Shown here: positions 46,746 through 55,407 of the stretch, piece after piece
Position numbering within the stretch: position 1 is the stretch's first letter
How the letters are laid out: every line of letters begins with the position of its first letter
Assembly: GCF_000182645.1 (NCBI RefSeq)
Contig: NZ_ACQA01000002.1
Location: 310,001 to 374,000, forward strand
Direction of reading: 5' to 3'
Length of the DNA: 64,000 nucleotides
Source: Brucella intermedia LMG 3301
GTDB taxonomy: Bacteria > Pseudomonadota > Alphaproteobacteria > Rhizobiales > Rhizobiaceae
Notes under the pieces: generated by a model
The model's database searches: none
The model's input: only the letters and a program-made list of their open reading frames with translations
What the model was told of the DNA's origin: nothing
Translations under genes and position numbers: made by a program

Positions 46746-46786
46746 TGACTATGCACTTGCGCAATACTTATTCAAGTGTATAGTCA
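46746..46786. promoter_or_regulatory. Divergent promoters covered by a TetR-type operator
   Basis: TGACTATGCACTTG (46746-46759) and CAAGTGTATAGTCA (46773-46786) are inverted copies matching at 13 of 14 positions around a 13-base centre. Rightward, a -35-like TTGCGC (46757-46762) and -10-like TATAGT (46779-46784) are 16 bases apart. Leftward, TTGAAT (46775-46770) and CATAGT (46753-46748) are also 16 apart. The repeat therefore spans both promoters, and one repressor could close both arms. The rightward leader would be about 120 bases long. Confidence 0.75.
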
Positions 46787-46913
46787 ACGTCAAGGGAACG
46801 GTTGGCCGCTTGTCGAGAAGTCGAAAAAACTCCGAAGTGGCTGATAATAAAGCAATATCCAGGTGGCTTGCGACAAACCGTAAAGGTGTCGGGCCAAGGG
46901 AGGTTTGTGCTGC

Positions 46914-47687
46914 ATGAGTCAAGGCGAAGAGGCGATCTCCGTCGTCGACCTTCACAAGCGTTTCGGTGATCTCGAGGTGCTTAAAGGCGTTTCACTCAGG
47001 GCGCGCGAGGGCGATGTTATCGCCATTATTGGCGGATCGGGCTCCGGCAAATCGACATTTCTTCGCTGCATTAACATGCTGGAACTGCCAACATCGGGGG
47101 CGGTCAGCATCCACGGTGAAACCATCGCCATGCGAAACGCCGGCAATGGCGGCCAGATACCTGCGGACCGAAGGCAGATCGAGCGTATTCGCACGCGGCT
47201 TGGAATGGTCTTCCAGAGCTTCAATCTCTGGCAGCACATGACCGTTCTGGAGAATGTGATCGAAGCGCCTGTGCATGTGCTGGGCGTGCCCAAGGCCGAA
47301 GCGACAGAGCGTGCCGAAGCGCTTTTAAGGCGCGTCGGACTTTACGAGAAGCGAGACGTCTATCCTGCATTCATGTCCGGTGGCCAGCAGCAGCGCGCCG
47401 CGATTGCGCGGGCGCTGGCGATAGAGCCATTGGTGATGCTTTTCGACGAGCCGACATCCGCGCTGGACCCTGAACTGGTAGGCGAGGTTCTCACTGTTAT
47501 CGGTGATCTGGCCAAGGAAAAGCGCACGATGATCCTGGTTACGCACGAGATGAAGTTCGCGCGCAAGGTCGCCAATCATATCGTTTTTCTGCACGATGGC
47601 AGGATCGAGGAAGAGGGACCTCCCGAAGAGGTCTTCGGGGCGCCCAAATCCGAGCGATTGAAGAAATTTATCAGTTCAACACACTGA
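46914..47687 (+). CDS. Polar amino acid ABC transporter, ATP-binding protein
   Basis: The protein of 257 residues is of HisP/ArtP type. Walker A is GGSGSGKST (residues 40-48), the Q-loop is VFQSFNLW, the signature is MSGGQQQR, Walker B is VMLFDEPTSALDP and the switch is VTHE. GGGAGG lies about ten bases before the ATG at 46914. It is the first gene of the rightward arm. It is the only ATPase in the region, so it may also serve the second permease at 52150-53121, which lacks one. Confidence 0.93.
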   Translation: MSQGEEAISVVDLHKRFGDLEVLKGVSLRAREGDVIAIIGGSGSGKSTFLRCINMLELPTSGAVSIHGETIAMRNAGNGGQIPADRRQIERIRTRLGMVFQSFNLWQHMTVLENVIEAPVHVLGVPKAEATERAEALLRRVGLYEKRDVYPAFMSGGQQQRAAIARALAIEPLVMLFDEPTSALDPELVGEVLTVIGDLAKEKRTMILVTHEMKFARKVANHIVFLHDGRIEEEGPPEEVFGAPKSERLKKFISSTH

Positions 47688-47709
47688 AATGGGAATGGGA
47701 GGAGTACCA

Positions 47710-48492
47710 ATGAAGTGTCTTTTAGCTAGTCTGTGCGTGGGTGTAACATTTGCCCTTGCGGGCGTGGGGGCGGCAAGTGCCGAACAGGTGAAGCTCGGTA
47801 TCGCAGCCGAACCTTATCCCCCTTTCACGGAACCGGACGCCACGGGAAAATGGCACGGCTGGGAAATCGATTTTGCGGATGCAGTCTGCAAAGAGGCCAA
47901 GCTTGATTGCGTGATAACGCCGGTCGCCTGGGATGGCATCATCCCCGCACTCACCACCGGCAAGATCGACATGATCGTCGGCTCAATGTCGATGACGCCT
48001 GAACGCCTCAAGACGATCGATTTCTCGGACAAATATTATAATACGCCAACGATCGTCATCGGCACCAAGGATCTCAAATTCGACGCGACGCCGGAGGGAT
48101 TGAAGGACAAGACGATTGGCGTGCAGGTTTCTACCATCCATCAGGCCTATGCGGTGAAGCATTTCGCGCCCGCCGGTGCCACGATCAAGGAGTATCAGAC
48201 GCAGGACGAAGCCAACAACGACCTCACCGCCGGGCGCATCGATGCCGTGCAGGCGGACTCGCTGGCTCTGCGAACGTTCCTTGCGACGGATAACGGCAAG
48301 GCATGCTGCGAGGAAAAGGGAACCGTCGCTAAGGATGTTGAAGTTCTAGGGCCGGGCGTGGGCATCGGATTGCGCAAGGGCGATACGGAACTCAAGGACA
48401 AGCTGAACGCCGCGATCAAGGCCATCCGCGCGAATGGAACCTACGATACCTTCACCAAAAAATATTTCGATTTCGACATTTACGGCCAGTGA
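47710..48492 (+). CDS. Periplasmic amino acid-binding protein (LAO/ArgT-like)
   Basis: The protein of 260 residues has a signal peptide (MKCLLASLCVGVTFALAGVGAASAE). The mature protein is a family 3 solute-binding protein: KLGIAAEPYPPFTEPDATGK, GWEIDFADAVCKEAK, MIVGSMSMTPERLKTIDFSD and TIGVQVSTIHQAYA. This resembles lysine/arginine/ornithine- or opine-binding proteins. The four cysteines in the mature part could form disulfides. GGGAGGAG precedes the ATG at 47710. It likely sets the substrate specificity of the whole cluster. Confidence 0.92.
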   Translation: MKCLLASLCVGVTFALAGVGAASAEQVKLGIAAEPYPPFTEPDATGKWHGWEIDFADAVCKEAKLDCVITPVAWDGIIPALTTGKIDMIVGSMSMTPERLKTIDFSDKYYNTPTIVIGTKDLKFDATPEGLKDKTIGVQVSTIHQAYAVKHFAPAGATIKEYQTQDEANNDLTAGRIDAVQADSLALRTFLATDNGKACCEEKGTVAKDVEVLGPGVGIGLRKGDTELKDKLNAAIKAIRANGTYDTFTKKYFDFDIYGQ

Positions 48493-48556
48493 GTTTGCTG
48501 GCCAGCCGGTATCTCTTCGGCTGGCCTCCCTGATTTCAGCATGAACGGAACTGCCC

Positions 48557-49279
48557 ATGGACGCACCACTGATCAACTGGAGCCTGCTTGCTCTCAATCC
48601 GCCGGGTTGGGGAGGGGTGCTTCTGCAGGGTTTCTGGCACACGCTGCAAATTGCCGTTGGCGGTTATTCGCTCGGTCTGCTGATCGGCATGTTCGGTGCG
48701 CTGGGCAAGCTCTATGGCGGCCCGATCATTCGCGACCTTCTGGAAGTGTATACAACCGTGGTCCGCGCCGTGCCGGAACTGGTGCTGATCCTTATCCTGT
48801 ACTACGCGGGCACCGACCTGTTGAACCAGCTGCTTGCTCTGTTTGGCCATGGCAAAGTCGATATCAGCGGGCTTGCGGCCGGTATTTTTGTCATCGGTGT
48901 CGTGCAGGGCGCATATTCGACGGAAGTCCTGCGCGGTGCGATCAAAGCGATCGCGCCCGGCCAGATCGAGGCAGCGCGCGCATTCGGCATGCCCCCGTCC
49001 AAGATGCTCAGACGCATCACGATACCGGCCATGCTGCCCTTCGCCATACCTGGCATTGCCAATCTGTGGCTTATCTCAACCAAGGATACAGCCCTTCTGG
49101 CGGTTGTCGGCTTTAGCGAACTGACGCTGGTGACGAGACAGGCAGCGGGCACGACCAAGCATTATCTGCTGTTCTTCATGGCGGCTGGCGTGCTGTACCT
49201 CGGGCTTACCCTGATTTCGAACGTCTTCATCGGCATTGTCGAGCGGCGCGCGCGCCGTGGTTTCGCACGGATTGACTGA
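48557..49279 (+). CDS. Amino acid ABC transporter permease (HisQ-like)
   Basis: This inner-membrane protein of 240 residues has about five membrane segments. It has the typical RAVPELVLILILYYAG loop and the EAA coupling motif IEAARAFGMPPSKMLRRITIPAMLPFAIPG, which contacts the ATPase. It pairs with the next permease to form the heterodimeric channel, with one base between the two genes. Confidence 0.92.
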   Translation: MDAPLINWSLLALNPPGWGGVLLQGFWHTLQIAVGGYSLGLLIGMFGALGKLYGGPIIRDLLEVYTTVVRAVPELVLILILYYAGTDLLNQLLALFGHGKVDISGLAAGIFVIGVVQGAYSTEVLRGAIKAIAPGQIEAARAFGMPPSKMLRRITIPAMLPFAIPGIANLWLISTKDTALLAVVGFSELTLVTRQAAGTTKHYLLFFMAAGVLYLGLTLISNVFIGIVERRARRGFARID

Positions 49280-49280
49280 G

Positions 49281-50090
49281 ATGAGCACATCTTCAGCAGT
49301 ATTGGAAAACCGGACATCCGCCAGAAACTGGCTCGAACCGCACCGTCTTGTGCTGATTGTCATCGCTATCGCACTGTTTGCCTCGGCGGTGGTGTTTGGC
49401 CGCTGGGACTGGCTGCCGCAATACCTGCCTCGTCTGGGTTCCGGCATCGTGGTAACTCTGTTTATGCTGTTCGGGTCTGCAATTCTGGGGTTTATGCTGG
49501 CTCTTCCCCTCGGATTGCTTCAGGTGACTGGCCCATGGTGGTTGAGCTGGCCAGCGAAGGCGTTCTGCACCGTCATCCGGGGAACACCATTGCTGCTGCA
49601 GCTTTGGCTGCTCTATTACGGCCTTGGTTCGCTATTCCCCTCCATTCCCGGCATTCGCGGCTCCTTTATCTGGCCTTATCTGCGCGAGGCATGGCCATAT
49701 GGACTTGCCGCGCTGACGATCTCTTTCGCGGCCTATGAGGGAGAGGTCATGCGCGGTGCGTTTGCCGGTGTGCCGTCCGGTGAGCTGCAGGCCGGTCGTG
49801 CATTCGGCATGTCGCCCTGGAAAGTGTTTCGCCGTATCTGGCTGCCGCGCGCGATCCATCGCGCCCTGCCGACACTGAACGGCGAAACGGTCCTTCAATT
49901 GAAAGCGACGCCGCTGGTGGCAACCATAACCGTCGTCGATGTCTACGGCGTTGTTTCGCGGGTGCGCCAGGAAACCTATCTCACTTATGAGCCGCTTCTG
50001 CTGCTGGCCTTGATCTACATGATATTGACCGCTGGTCTGGTCCTGGTCTTCCGGCGTCTTGAGAACCGAATTCCGACAAGAGGTGCTTGA
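49281..50090 (+). CDS. Amino acid ABC transporter permease (HisM-like)
   Basis: This inner-membrane protein of 269 residues has a longer N-terminal tail. The conserved RGTPLLLQLWLLYYGLG loop and the EAA region LQAGRAFGMSPWKVFRRIWL are present. It begins one base after the HisQ-like stop. Its stop codon is followed immediately by the M20 hydrolase ATG at 50091, so transporter and hydrolase are one transcript. Confidence 0.92.
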   Translation: MSTSSAVLENRTSARNWLEPHRLVLIVIAIALFASAVVFGRWDWLPQYLPRLGSGIVVTLFMLFGSAILGFMLALPLGLLQVTGPWWLSWPAKAFCTVIRGTPLLLQLWLLYYGLGSLFPSIPGIRGSFIWPYLREAWPYGLAALTISFAAYEGEVMRGAFAGVPSGELQAGRAFGMSPWKVFRRIWLPRAIHRALPTLNGETVLQLKATPLVATITVVDVYGVVSRVRQETYLTYEPLLLLALIYMILTAGLVLVFRRLENRIPTRGA

Positions 50091-51263
50091 ATGCGCGATT
50101 TTTCAACTGCTATTAGCAACAACCTTCCAGAGCTGACAGCACTGCGGCATGACCTTCATGCCCACCCTGAACTGGGGCTCGAGGAGAAACGGACTTCCGA
50201 GATCATTGCGCGGCAGCTCGAGGCTCTGGGATACAAGGTCACGCGAGGACTTGCGAAAACGGGGATCATCGGGACTTTGACGAATGGATCGGGCCGGAAG
50301 TCGGTCGGCATTCGGGCCGATATCGACGCGCTTCCCATTCATGAGCAGACAAATCTGCCCTATTCCAGCAAGTCCCCGGGTCTGATGCATGCTTGTGGAC
50401 ATGATGGCCATACGACGATGTTGCTCGGTGCTGCCAAGGCTCTGGCTGAGCGGCGCAATTTCGACGGAACCATTCATCTGATTTTCCAGCCGGCGGAAGA
50501 GAATTTCGGCGGCGCCAAGATCATGATAGACGAAGGATTGTTCGACCGTTTTCCTTGTGATGCTGTTTTTGCCCTTCATAACGATCCCGGCATTCCCCTC
50601 GGCAAGTTTGCCTTCCGCGATGGGCCGATCATGGCTGCGGTCGATGAGGCATTTATCAGGGTGAACGGCTACGGCGGCCACGGTTCGGAACCGGAAAAAA
50701 CTGCCGATCCCATAACAGCGGGCGCTTCGATTGTGGTGGCCCTGCAGACCATCAAGTCGCGTAACGTGCCAGCGCTCGACCCGGCGGTTGTGACCGTTGC
50801 CGCATTCCATGGTGGTTCGGCCAGCAATATCATTCCGTCGACGGCAGAAATCGTCGTCGGTGTTCGCACTTTTTCGCCCACCATTCGCGATCAGATCGAG
50901 CAACGCATCAAACGTGTTGCAGCGCATCAGGCAGAGAGCTTCGGACTCACCGCTGAAGTGGATTATCTGCGCAGTTATGATGCGACGATCAACCATACCG
51001 CGGAAACTGATTTCGCGCGCTCCCTGGCGGTGAAGTCGTTTGGCGCGACGAATGTGATCGATCTGGAGCGGCCTTTCATGGGCAGCGAGGATTTTGCCTA
51101 TATGCTCCGTGAGCGACCCGGAACGTACTTCTTTGTGGGGGGCGGCAAAGGAGAGAACGATTTCCAGCTCCATCATCCGTCTTACGATTTCAATGATGAT
51201 CTGATCCCCCTCGGCGCGGCCTTCTGGACCGAGCTTGCTGAAGCCTATCTCAAACCCGAGTGA
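50091..51263 (+). CDS. M20 family amidohydrolase (hippurate/N-acyl-amino acid hydrolase type)
   Basis: The protein of 390 residues belongs to the M20D group. HACGHDGHTTMLLG holds metal ligands, PAEENFGGAKIMIDEGLF the catalytic glutamate region, and GGHGSEPEKTADPI begins the dimerisation domain. There is no signal peptide, so it acts in the cytoplasm on an imported amide. Candidates are N-acyl or N-carbamoyl derivatives of arginine-type amino acids. It starts right after the permease stop and is followed six bases later by the DDAH gene. Confidence 0.9.
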   Translation: MRDFSTAISNNLPELTALRHDLHAHPELGLEEKRTSEIIARQLEALGYKVTRGLAKTGIIGTLTNGSGRKSVGIRADIDALPIHEQTNLPYSSKSPGLMHACGHDGHTTMLLGAAKALAERRNFDGTIHLIFQPAEENFGGAKIMIDEGLFDRFPCDAVFALHNDPGIPLGKFAFRDGPIMAAVDEAFIRVNGYGGHGSEPEKTADPITAGASIVVALQTIKSRNVPALDPAVVTVAAFHGGSASNIIPSTAEIVVGVRTFSPTIRDQIEQRIKRVAAHQAESFGLTAEVDYLRSYDATINHTAETDFARSLAVKSFGATNVIDLERPFMGSEDFAYMLRERPGTYFFVGGGKGENDFQLHHPSYDFNDDLIPLGAAFWTELAEAYLKPE

Positions 51264-51268
51264 TTTCC

Positions 51269-52054
51269 ATGACCGCCGTTTATCAATTCAATGCAGCTAT
51301 CGTCCGCACGCCGGGGCGATCCGTCGTCAATGGTTTGCGCGCCGATGACAGGGGTAATCCGACCTACGAAGGTGTCAGGGAAGAACACGAAGCCTATGTG
51401 CAGGCGTTGCGAAACGCTGGTGTCGAGGTGACGGTTCTGCCGCCGATGGAAGATTTTCCGGATTCGATATTTGTAGAAGATCCGGCGCTGGTGTTCCACG
51501 AAGGCGCGGTTCTGCTGCGTCCCGGCGCACCATCGCGCATGGGTGAGACGGCTGAAATCGAACCGGTTCTGCGTTCGCTCTTTGAGAATGTCGTGTCGCT
51601 CCCTTCGCCGGGTTTCGCCGATGGCGGTGATGTGCTGGTGACGCCCAAGGTGGTGATGATCGGCCTGTCGGCGCGTACCGACAATAGTGGCGCCGAAGGG
51701 CTTCGGGCTGCACTGGCAGGGCTCGGACGCGCCGCTGAAATTGTCGAGACGCCGAAGGGTGTACTGCACTTCAAGACCGACTGCTCGCTGCTGGACGAGG
51801 AGACGGTGCTTGCGACGCACAGGCTGGCGGGTTCCGGCTTCTTTCGAGGCATGCGTGAAATTGTGACGCCGGAAGGTGAAGAGGCAGCCGCCAATGCGCT
51901 TCGGGTCAACGATGTCGTTTTCGTCGGCGCGGACTATCCCCGCACGATCGATAAGCTTGATAAGGAGGGATATAAGGTTGTCCCCCTCAAGACAGGCGAA
52001 ATCGGGCGGATCGATGCAGGCCTGTCATGCATGTCGCTCAGGTGGCGGCGATAG
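51269..52054 (+). CDS. Dimethylarginine dimethylaminohydrolase
   Basis: This guanidino-group hydrolase has 261 residues and closely follows Pseudomonas DDAH: RTPGRSVVNGL, the substrate-binding FPDSIFVEDPALV, the catalytic histidine in VLHFKTDCS and the nucleophile Cys254 in GLSCMSLRW. The reaction converts asymmetric dimethyl- or monomethylarginine to citrulline plus (di)methylamine. A GTG at 51260 overlaps the preceding stop, but the ATG at 51269 gives the normal length. It is the last gene of the rightward arm before a strong terminator. This is the best clue to the substrate of the cluster. Confidence 0.9.
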   Translation: MTAVYQFNAAIVRTPGRSVVNGLRADDRGNPTYEGVREEHEAYVQALRNAGVEVTVLPPMEDFPDSIFVEDPALVFHEGAVLLRPGAPSRMGETAEIEPVLRSLFENVVSLPSPGFADGGDVLVTPKVVMIGLSARTDNSGAEGLRAALAGLGRAAEIVETPKGVLHFKTDCSLLDEETVLATHRLAGSGFFRGMREIVTPEGEEAAANALRVNDVVFVGADYPRTIDKLDKEGYKVVPLKTGEIGRIDAGLSCMSLRWRR

Positions 52055-52078
52055 TCAGAAAAAGGTTCCGAAAAATGG

Positions 52079-52108
52079 ATCGGCGCGGTAATACCGCGCC
52101 GATTTTCG
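52079..52108. terminator. Strong bidirectional terminator between DDAH and the second permease gene
   Basis: An 11-base perfect GC-rich stem (52079-52089 with 52093-52103) with a three-base loop is followed by TTTCGTTT. An A run lies on the other flank, so it can serve both convergent transcripts. Confidence 0.88.
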
Positions 52109-52149
52109 TTTGATGTTGCTTCAGGCCCGACGCCTCTATGATGACGCGT

Positions 52150-53121
52150 TCAACGCACGAGAGAACGTTTGAAGCGAGCTTCGAGTTTCGCCTGGCCATA
52201 TTCCAGAACGACGGACAGGGCCCAGTAGATCATCGATGCGGTTATGAGCATTTCGATGTGCCGGAACTCGGTCTGGCCTTGTGTGCGGGCAAGATACATG
52301 AGTTCCCATACGCCGATGACGGAGACCAGCGACGAGTCTTTCAGCATGGCTATGAACTGGTTGCCCGTTGGCGGAATGATGATGCGCATTGCCTGAGGAA
52401 GAATGACCAGCCACATTGTTTGTGATGGTCCGAGGCCCAAGGCCGCAGCACCCTCCTGCTGTCCGCGCGGGATGCTTTCGATGCCGGCACGAAAGATTTC
52501 CGTCATGTAAGCGCCGTAGCACAGCGACAACGCCAGAATACCGGCGGGAATCGGCCCGATGACATAACCCACCTGCGGCAAGCCGAGGTAAATAATGTAA
52601 ATCTGCATCAGCAATGGCAGGCCGCGGAAGAGCGAGGTGTAGAACGTCGCCAGACCGTAGACCAGACCGTTCTTGGAGAGTTTGGCCACAGCCCCGATGA
52701 GCGCCAGAACGGTTGCGAAGAAGATGGAGGCGGTGGAAATATAAAGCGTCGTGACGACGCCCTGACTGATGAGAAATCCGACCTTTCTGGCGATGAATTC
52801 AAACGAGAGATTGAATGAATAAAAGAAGATCATCAGCAGCAGGAACAGTTCCGTCCAAATGGCGATGATCTGTGCCCAACGCGGAAAAAGTCTCAGAAAG
52901 CTCCAATTGGCGAAGATTATGAGACTGAGCAGAACAGAGGAAAGCAACGTCGCCTTGGTGAAACCCGCCTTCGCGACTTTGGGATCGATCCCCAGCCAGT
53001 TTGTTATGCCCGAGAACCGGACATTCATGAAACAGAAGAGCGCTGTCAGGATAACAAAAAGAGCTACCTGAACAGTTCGTTTAGCGGCCTCCGGCCGTGT
53101 CAGAAAAAACCTCCCGAGCAT
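52150..53121 (-). CDS. Amino acid ABC transporter permease with extended N-terminus
   Basis: The protein has 323 residues, about 80-100 longer than simple HisQ/M proteins, with two or three additional hydrophobic segments before the canonical domain. That domain has SLFRGLPLLMQIYIIYLGLP and the EAA motif GAAALGLGPSQTMWLVILPQA. I chose the ATG at 53121, preceded by GGGGAGAG. It lies 13 bases after the FAD oxidoreductase gene, in an operon with a binding protein but no ATPase gene. The ATPase at 46914-47687 is the nearest candidate partner. Confidence 0.88.
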   Translation of the reverse strand: MLGRFFLTRPEAAKRTVQVALFVILTALFCFMNVRFSGITNWLGIDPKVAKAGFTKATLLSSVLLSLIIFANWSFLRLFPRWAQIIAIWTELFLLLMIFFYSFNLSFEFIARKVGFLISQGVVTTLYISTASIFFATVLALIGAVAKLSKNGLVYGLATFYTSLFRGLPLLMQIYIIYLGLPQVGYVIGPIPAGILALSLCYGAYMTEIFRAGIESIPRGQQEGAAALGLGPSQTMWLVILPQAMRIIIPPTGNQFIAMLKDSSLVSVIGVWELMYLARTQGQTEFRHIEMLITASMIYWALSVVLEYGQAKLEARFKRSLVR

Positions 53122-53134
53122 ATTCTCTCCCCTG

Positions 53135-54418
53135 TCAGCCTGCTTTTCGCTCGGCAAGCCAATCCTGCATCTGCAATTTCCAATAGGTCAGCTGGGCAGC
53201 TGCGAGACCCGCAGCTCCTCCGGCCCAGACCAGCCCGAATTTCTCGAAAAGCTTGTACCGGTCACTTTGTCCGCAGATGGCTTCGGCGACGACCTTGCCG
53301 CCGATGGCGGTCGTGTTGAGCCCGTGGCCGCCAAATGCCGTGCAATACCAGGTGGCGCGGTCCAGCTTGCCGATCTGTGGCATGAGATGTCTCGCATAGG
53401 ACATAAGGCCCGACCATGCGAGTTCCGTCTTCAGCGAAGCGAGCTGAGGGTAGGTCCCCTCCATTTCGCTGCGCAGTTCCCGCACGACGCCGGGCGTATC
53501 CGCTGCTCTTGTCGTGATGCGTCCGCCCCACAACAGTCTGCGGCCGCCGTCGATCACGCGGTAATAGTCGCCCGCCCGCCGGTTATCACCGATGGCGGAT
53601 GTGGTGCGAATTGCCGACGCAATCAGTTCGGGCGCTTCCTCGCTTACCATTACATAGGTTGCGATGGGCAGGTAGGCCCGCTTGATCTGCCCGACGAGCC
53701 CGTCTGTATAGCCGCCGGTGGTTATCAGCACGGCGCCTGCTTTGACCTGTCCCTGGGCCGTCTTTACAAGCTTGCCATCACCGTGGTCGAGCAATTGAAC
53801 GACACGGCTGTGCTCGACTATCCGCCCGCCAAGCCGCTCTATCTCGCGCCCAAGCGCCCGCAGATAATTCAAGGGATGGATATGAAAGGCATTGGGGTCA
53901 GTGACAGACTGGAAATAGCGCCTGGAATTCAAAATGTCGCGGGTTTCGGCTGTTGTATGGAAATCGAGCTTGTAGCCGTAGTCGCGGTAGAGTTCGTCGG
54001 CGTAGTGTTTCAGGCTGTCGCCATCATCATAGCGACGAACGCTCATGATGCCGGGTGATAGCTGGGCTTCCTCGATGTTCAGCGAGGCAATGTTCTGGCG
54101 AACGAACTCGACGCCTTCGATCGACATTTCGTGAAGCGTTCTGGCGACATTGCCCCCGGCGCGGGCGGCAATCGCATCGCCGCCGGTCGCAAAACCGGGG
54201 CTGACAAATCCGCCATTGCGCCCTGATGCGCCAAAGCCAATGCTTTCGGCTTCCAGAACAGCTACTTTCTTGCCGGCGCGCGCCATCTGCAAGGCCGCCG
54301 ACAATCCGGCAAGTCCGCCGCCAATCACCGCGACATCTGCTGTTATCTCACGCTCCAGCGTCGGACGTGCGAAGTCGTCTGCCTTGGTACGGCTGTAGTA
54401 AGTGACGGGATATGTCAT
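53135..54418 (-). CDS. FAD-dependent oxidoreductase of the DAO family (PuuB-like amine oxidase)
   Basis: The protein has 427 residues. The dinucleotide-binding VAVIGGGLAGLSAALQMARAG is followed by the GFGASGRNGGFVSPG block typical of gamma-glutamylputrescine oxidase and related secondary-amine oxidases. The C-terminal AFGGHGLNTTAIGGKVVAEAI completes the FAD site. It should oxidise an amine or amino acid to an imine with release of hydrogen peroxide or reduced acceptor. It lies between binding protein and permease genes, so it acts on what they import. I chose the ATG at 54418; the frame extends to 54457. Confidence 0.88.
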   Translation of the reverse strand: MTYPVTYYSRTKADDFARPTLEREITADVAVIGGGLAGLSAALQMARAGKKVAVLEAESIGFGASGRNGGFVSPGFATGGDAIAARAGGNVARTLHEMSIEGVEFVRQNIASLNIEEAQLSPGIMSVRRYDDGDSLKHYADELYRDYGYKLDFHTTAETRDILNSRRYFQSVTDPNAFHIHPLNYLRALGREIERLGGRIVEHSRVVQLLDHGDGKLVKTAQGQVKAGAVLITTGGYTDGLVGQIKRAYLPIATYVMVSEEAPELIASAIRTTSAIGDNRRAGDYYRVIDGGRRLLWGGRITTRAADTPGVVRELRSEMEGTYPQLASLKTELAWSGLMSYARHLMPQIGKLDRATWYCTAFGGHGLNTTAIGGKVVAEAICGQSDRYKLFEKFGLVWAGGAAGLAAAQLTYWKLQMQDWLAERKAG

Positions 54419-54492
54419 CGTAACACCAAAATAGGGGTATCGGATGAGCCACCGCATGGATGGCTCATTTCAATATCGAAGCAAGGGAAAGG

Positions 54493-55320
54493 TCAGTCGG
54501 CGCTGTAGTCCTTGCCGTACCACTTTGCGGTGAGTGTCCCGAGAGTGCCGTCGGACTTCATCTGCTTGATGATTTCGCCAATCTTGGCGGTCCATTCGGG
54601 ATCGTTCTTCTCGGCGATAACGACGAGCGGCTCACGGAAGGCATAGTCGCCTTCGAGGATTTTTACGGGATAGCCGTTCTTGATGGCGTTCTGGGCCGTC
54701 TGCTCCGGTGCGACGATCGCATCGATACGCACGCCATCTCCCAGTCTCAGGTCGTCGAACGGCAGCATGGAATCCGCGAAGGTGCGAATTTCACCCGGTT
54801 CGAGCTTGTATTCGATCGGGGGAAGGCCGGGTGCGTCGATCTCCAGCTGGTGACGCGCATAATCTTCCGACGTGGTGGCTGTCTCGACGCCGATAACCTT
54901 GCCTTTGAGGTCAGCGACCGATTTCGCTTCGCTGTCCTTGTGCACGACATACACATATGGGCTGTAATAATAAATGCCGGCAAAATCGATGACATTGGCG
55001 CGCGCCTTGGTCGGCGTGACCGATCCGACGCCTACGTCATAGCGCCCCTGCCAGCGCCCGCCGGTCAAGGTTGCCCAGTCCGGTGTCTCGAAGGATACGG
55101 CGACGCCCAGACGCTTGCCGATCTCATTGGCAACGTCAACGTCGAATCCCACGAGCTGATTGGAATCGTCCAGAAAGCTTTGCGGAGGCCAGCCTGCATT
55201 GGTTGCAACAACCATGGCCTTCTTTTCCATGACGCGATCCAGCGTCTCTCCCGCATGAGCCGTGAACCCCGTTGCCAGAATAGCGCCTGCAATACCCATT
55301 ATTGTTATGATTTTTCTCAT
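54493..55320 (-). CDS. Periplasmic amino acid-binding protein (second system)
   Basis: The protein has 275 residues, with a signal peptide MRKIITIMGIAGAILATGFTAHAG. The mature family 3 binding protein shows MVVATNAGWPPQSFLDDSNQL, VGFDVDVANEIGKRLGVAV, VGSVTPTKARANVIDFAG and KGKVIGVETATTSEDYARHQ. There are no cysteines in the mature part, unlike the first binding protein. I chose the ATG at 55320; 17 extra codons upstream lack a signal. A dyad with a TATAAT at its centre lies about 90 bases upstream. Confidence 0.9.
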   Translation of the reverse strand: MRKIITIMGIAGAILATGFTAHAGETLDRVMEKKAMVVATNAGWPPQSFLDDSNQLVGFDVDVANEIGKRLGVAVSFETPDWATLTGGRWQGRYDVGVGSVTPTKARANVIDFAGIYYYSPYVYVVHKDSEAKSVADLKGKVIGVETATTSEDYARHQLEIDAPGLPPIEYKLEPGEIRTFADSMLPFDDLRLGDGVRIDAIVAPEQTAQNAIKNGYPVKILEGDYAFREPLVVIAEKNDPEWTAKIGEIIKQMKSDGTLGTLTAKWYGKDYSAD

Positions 55321-55407
55321 CTTATCGACCCCTCCACTGGTCTGACGCACGAGCATTGCATAAACACGCAAGCGTCGGCTAGGCCGCTCGCAGAAACGAA
55401 TTATGAA

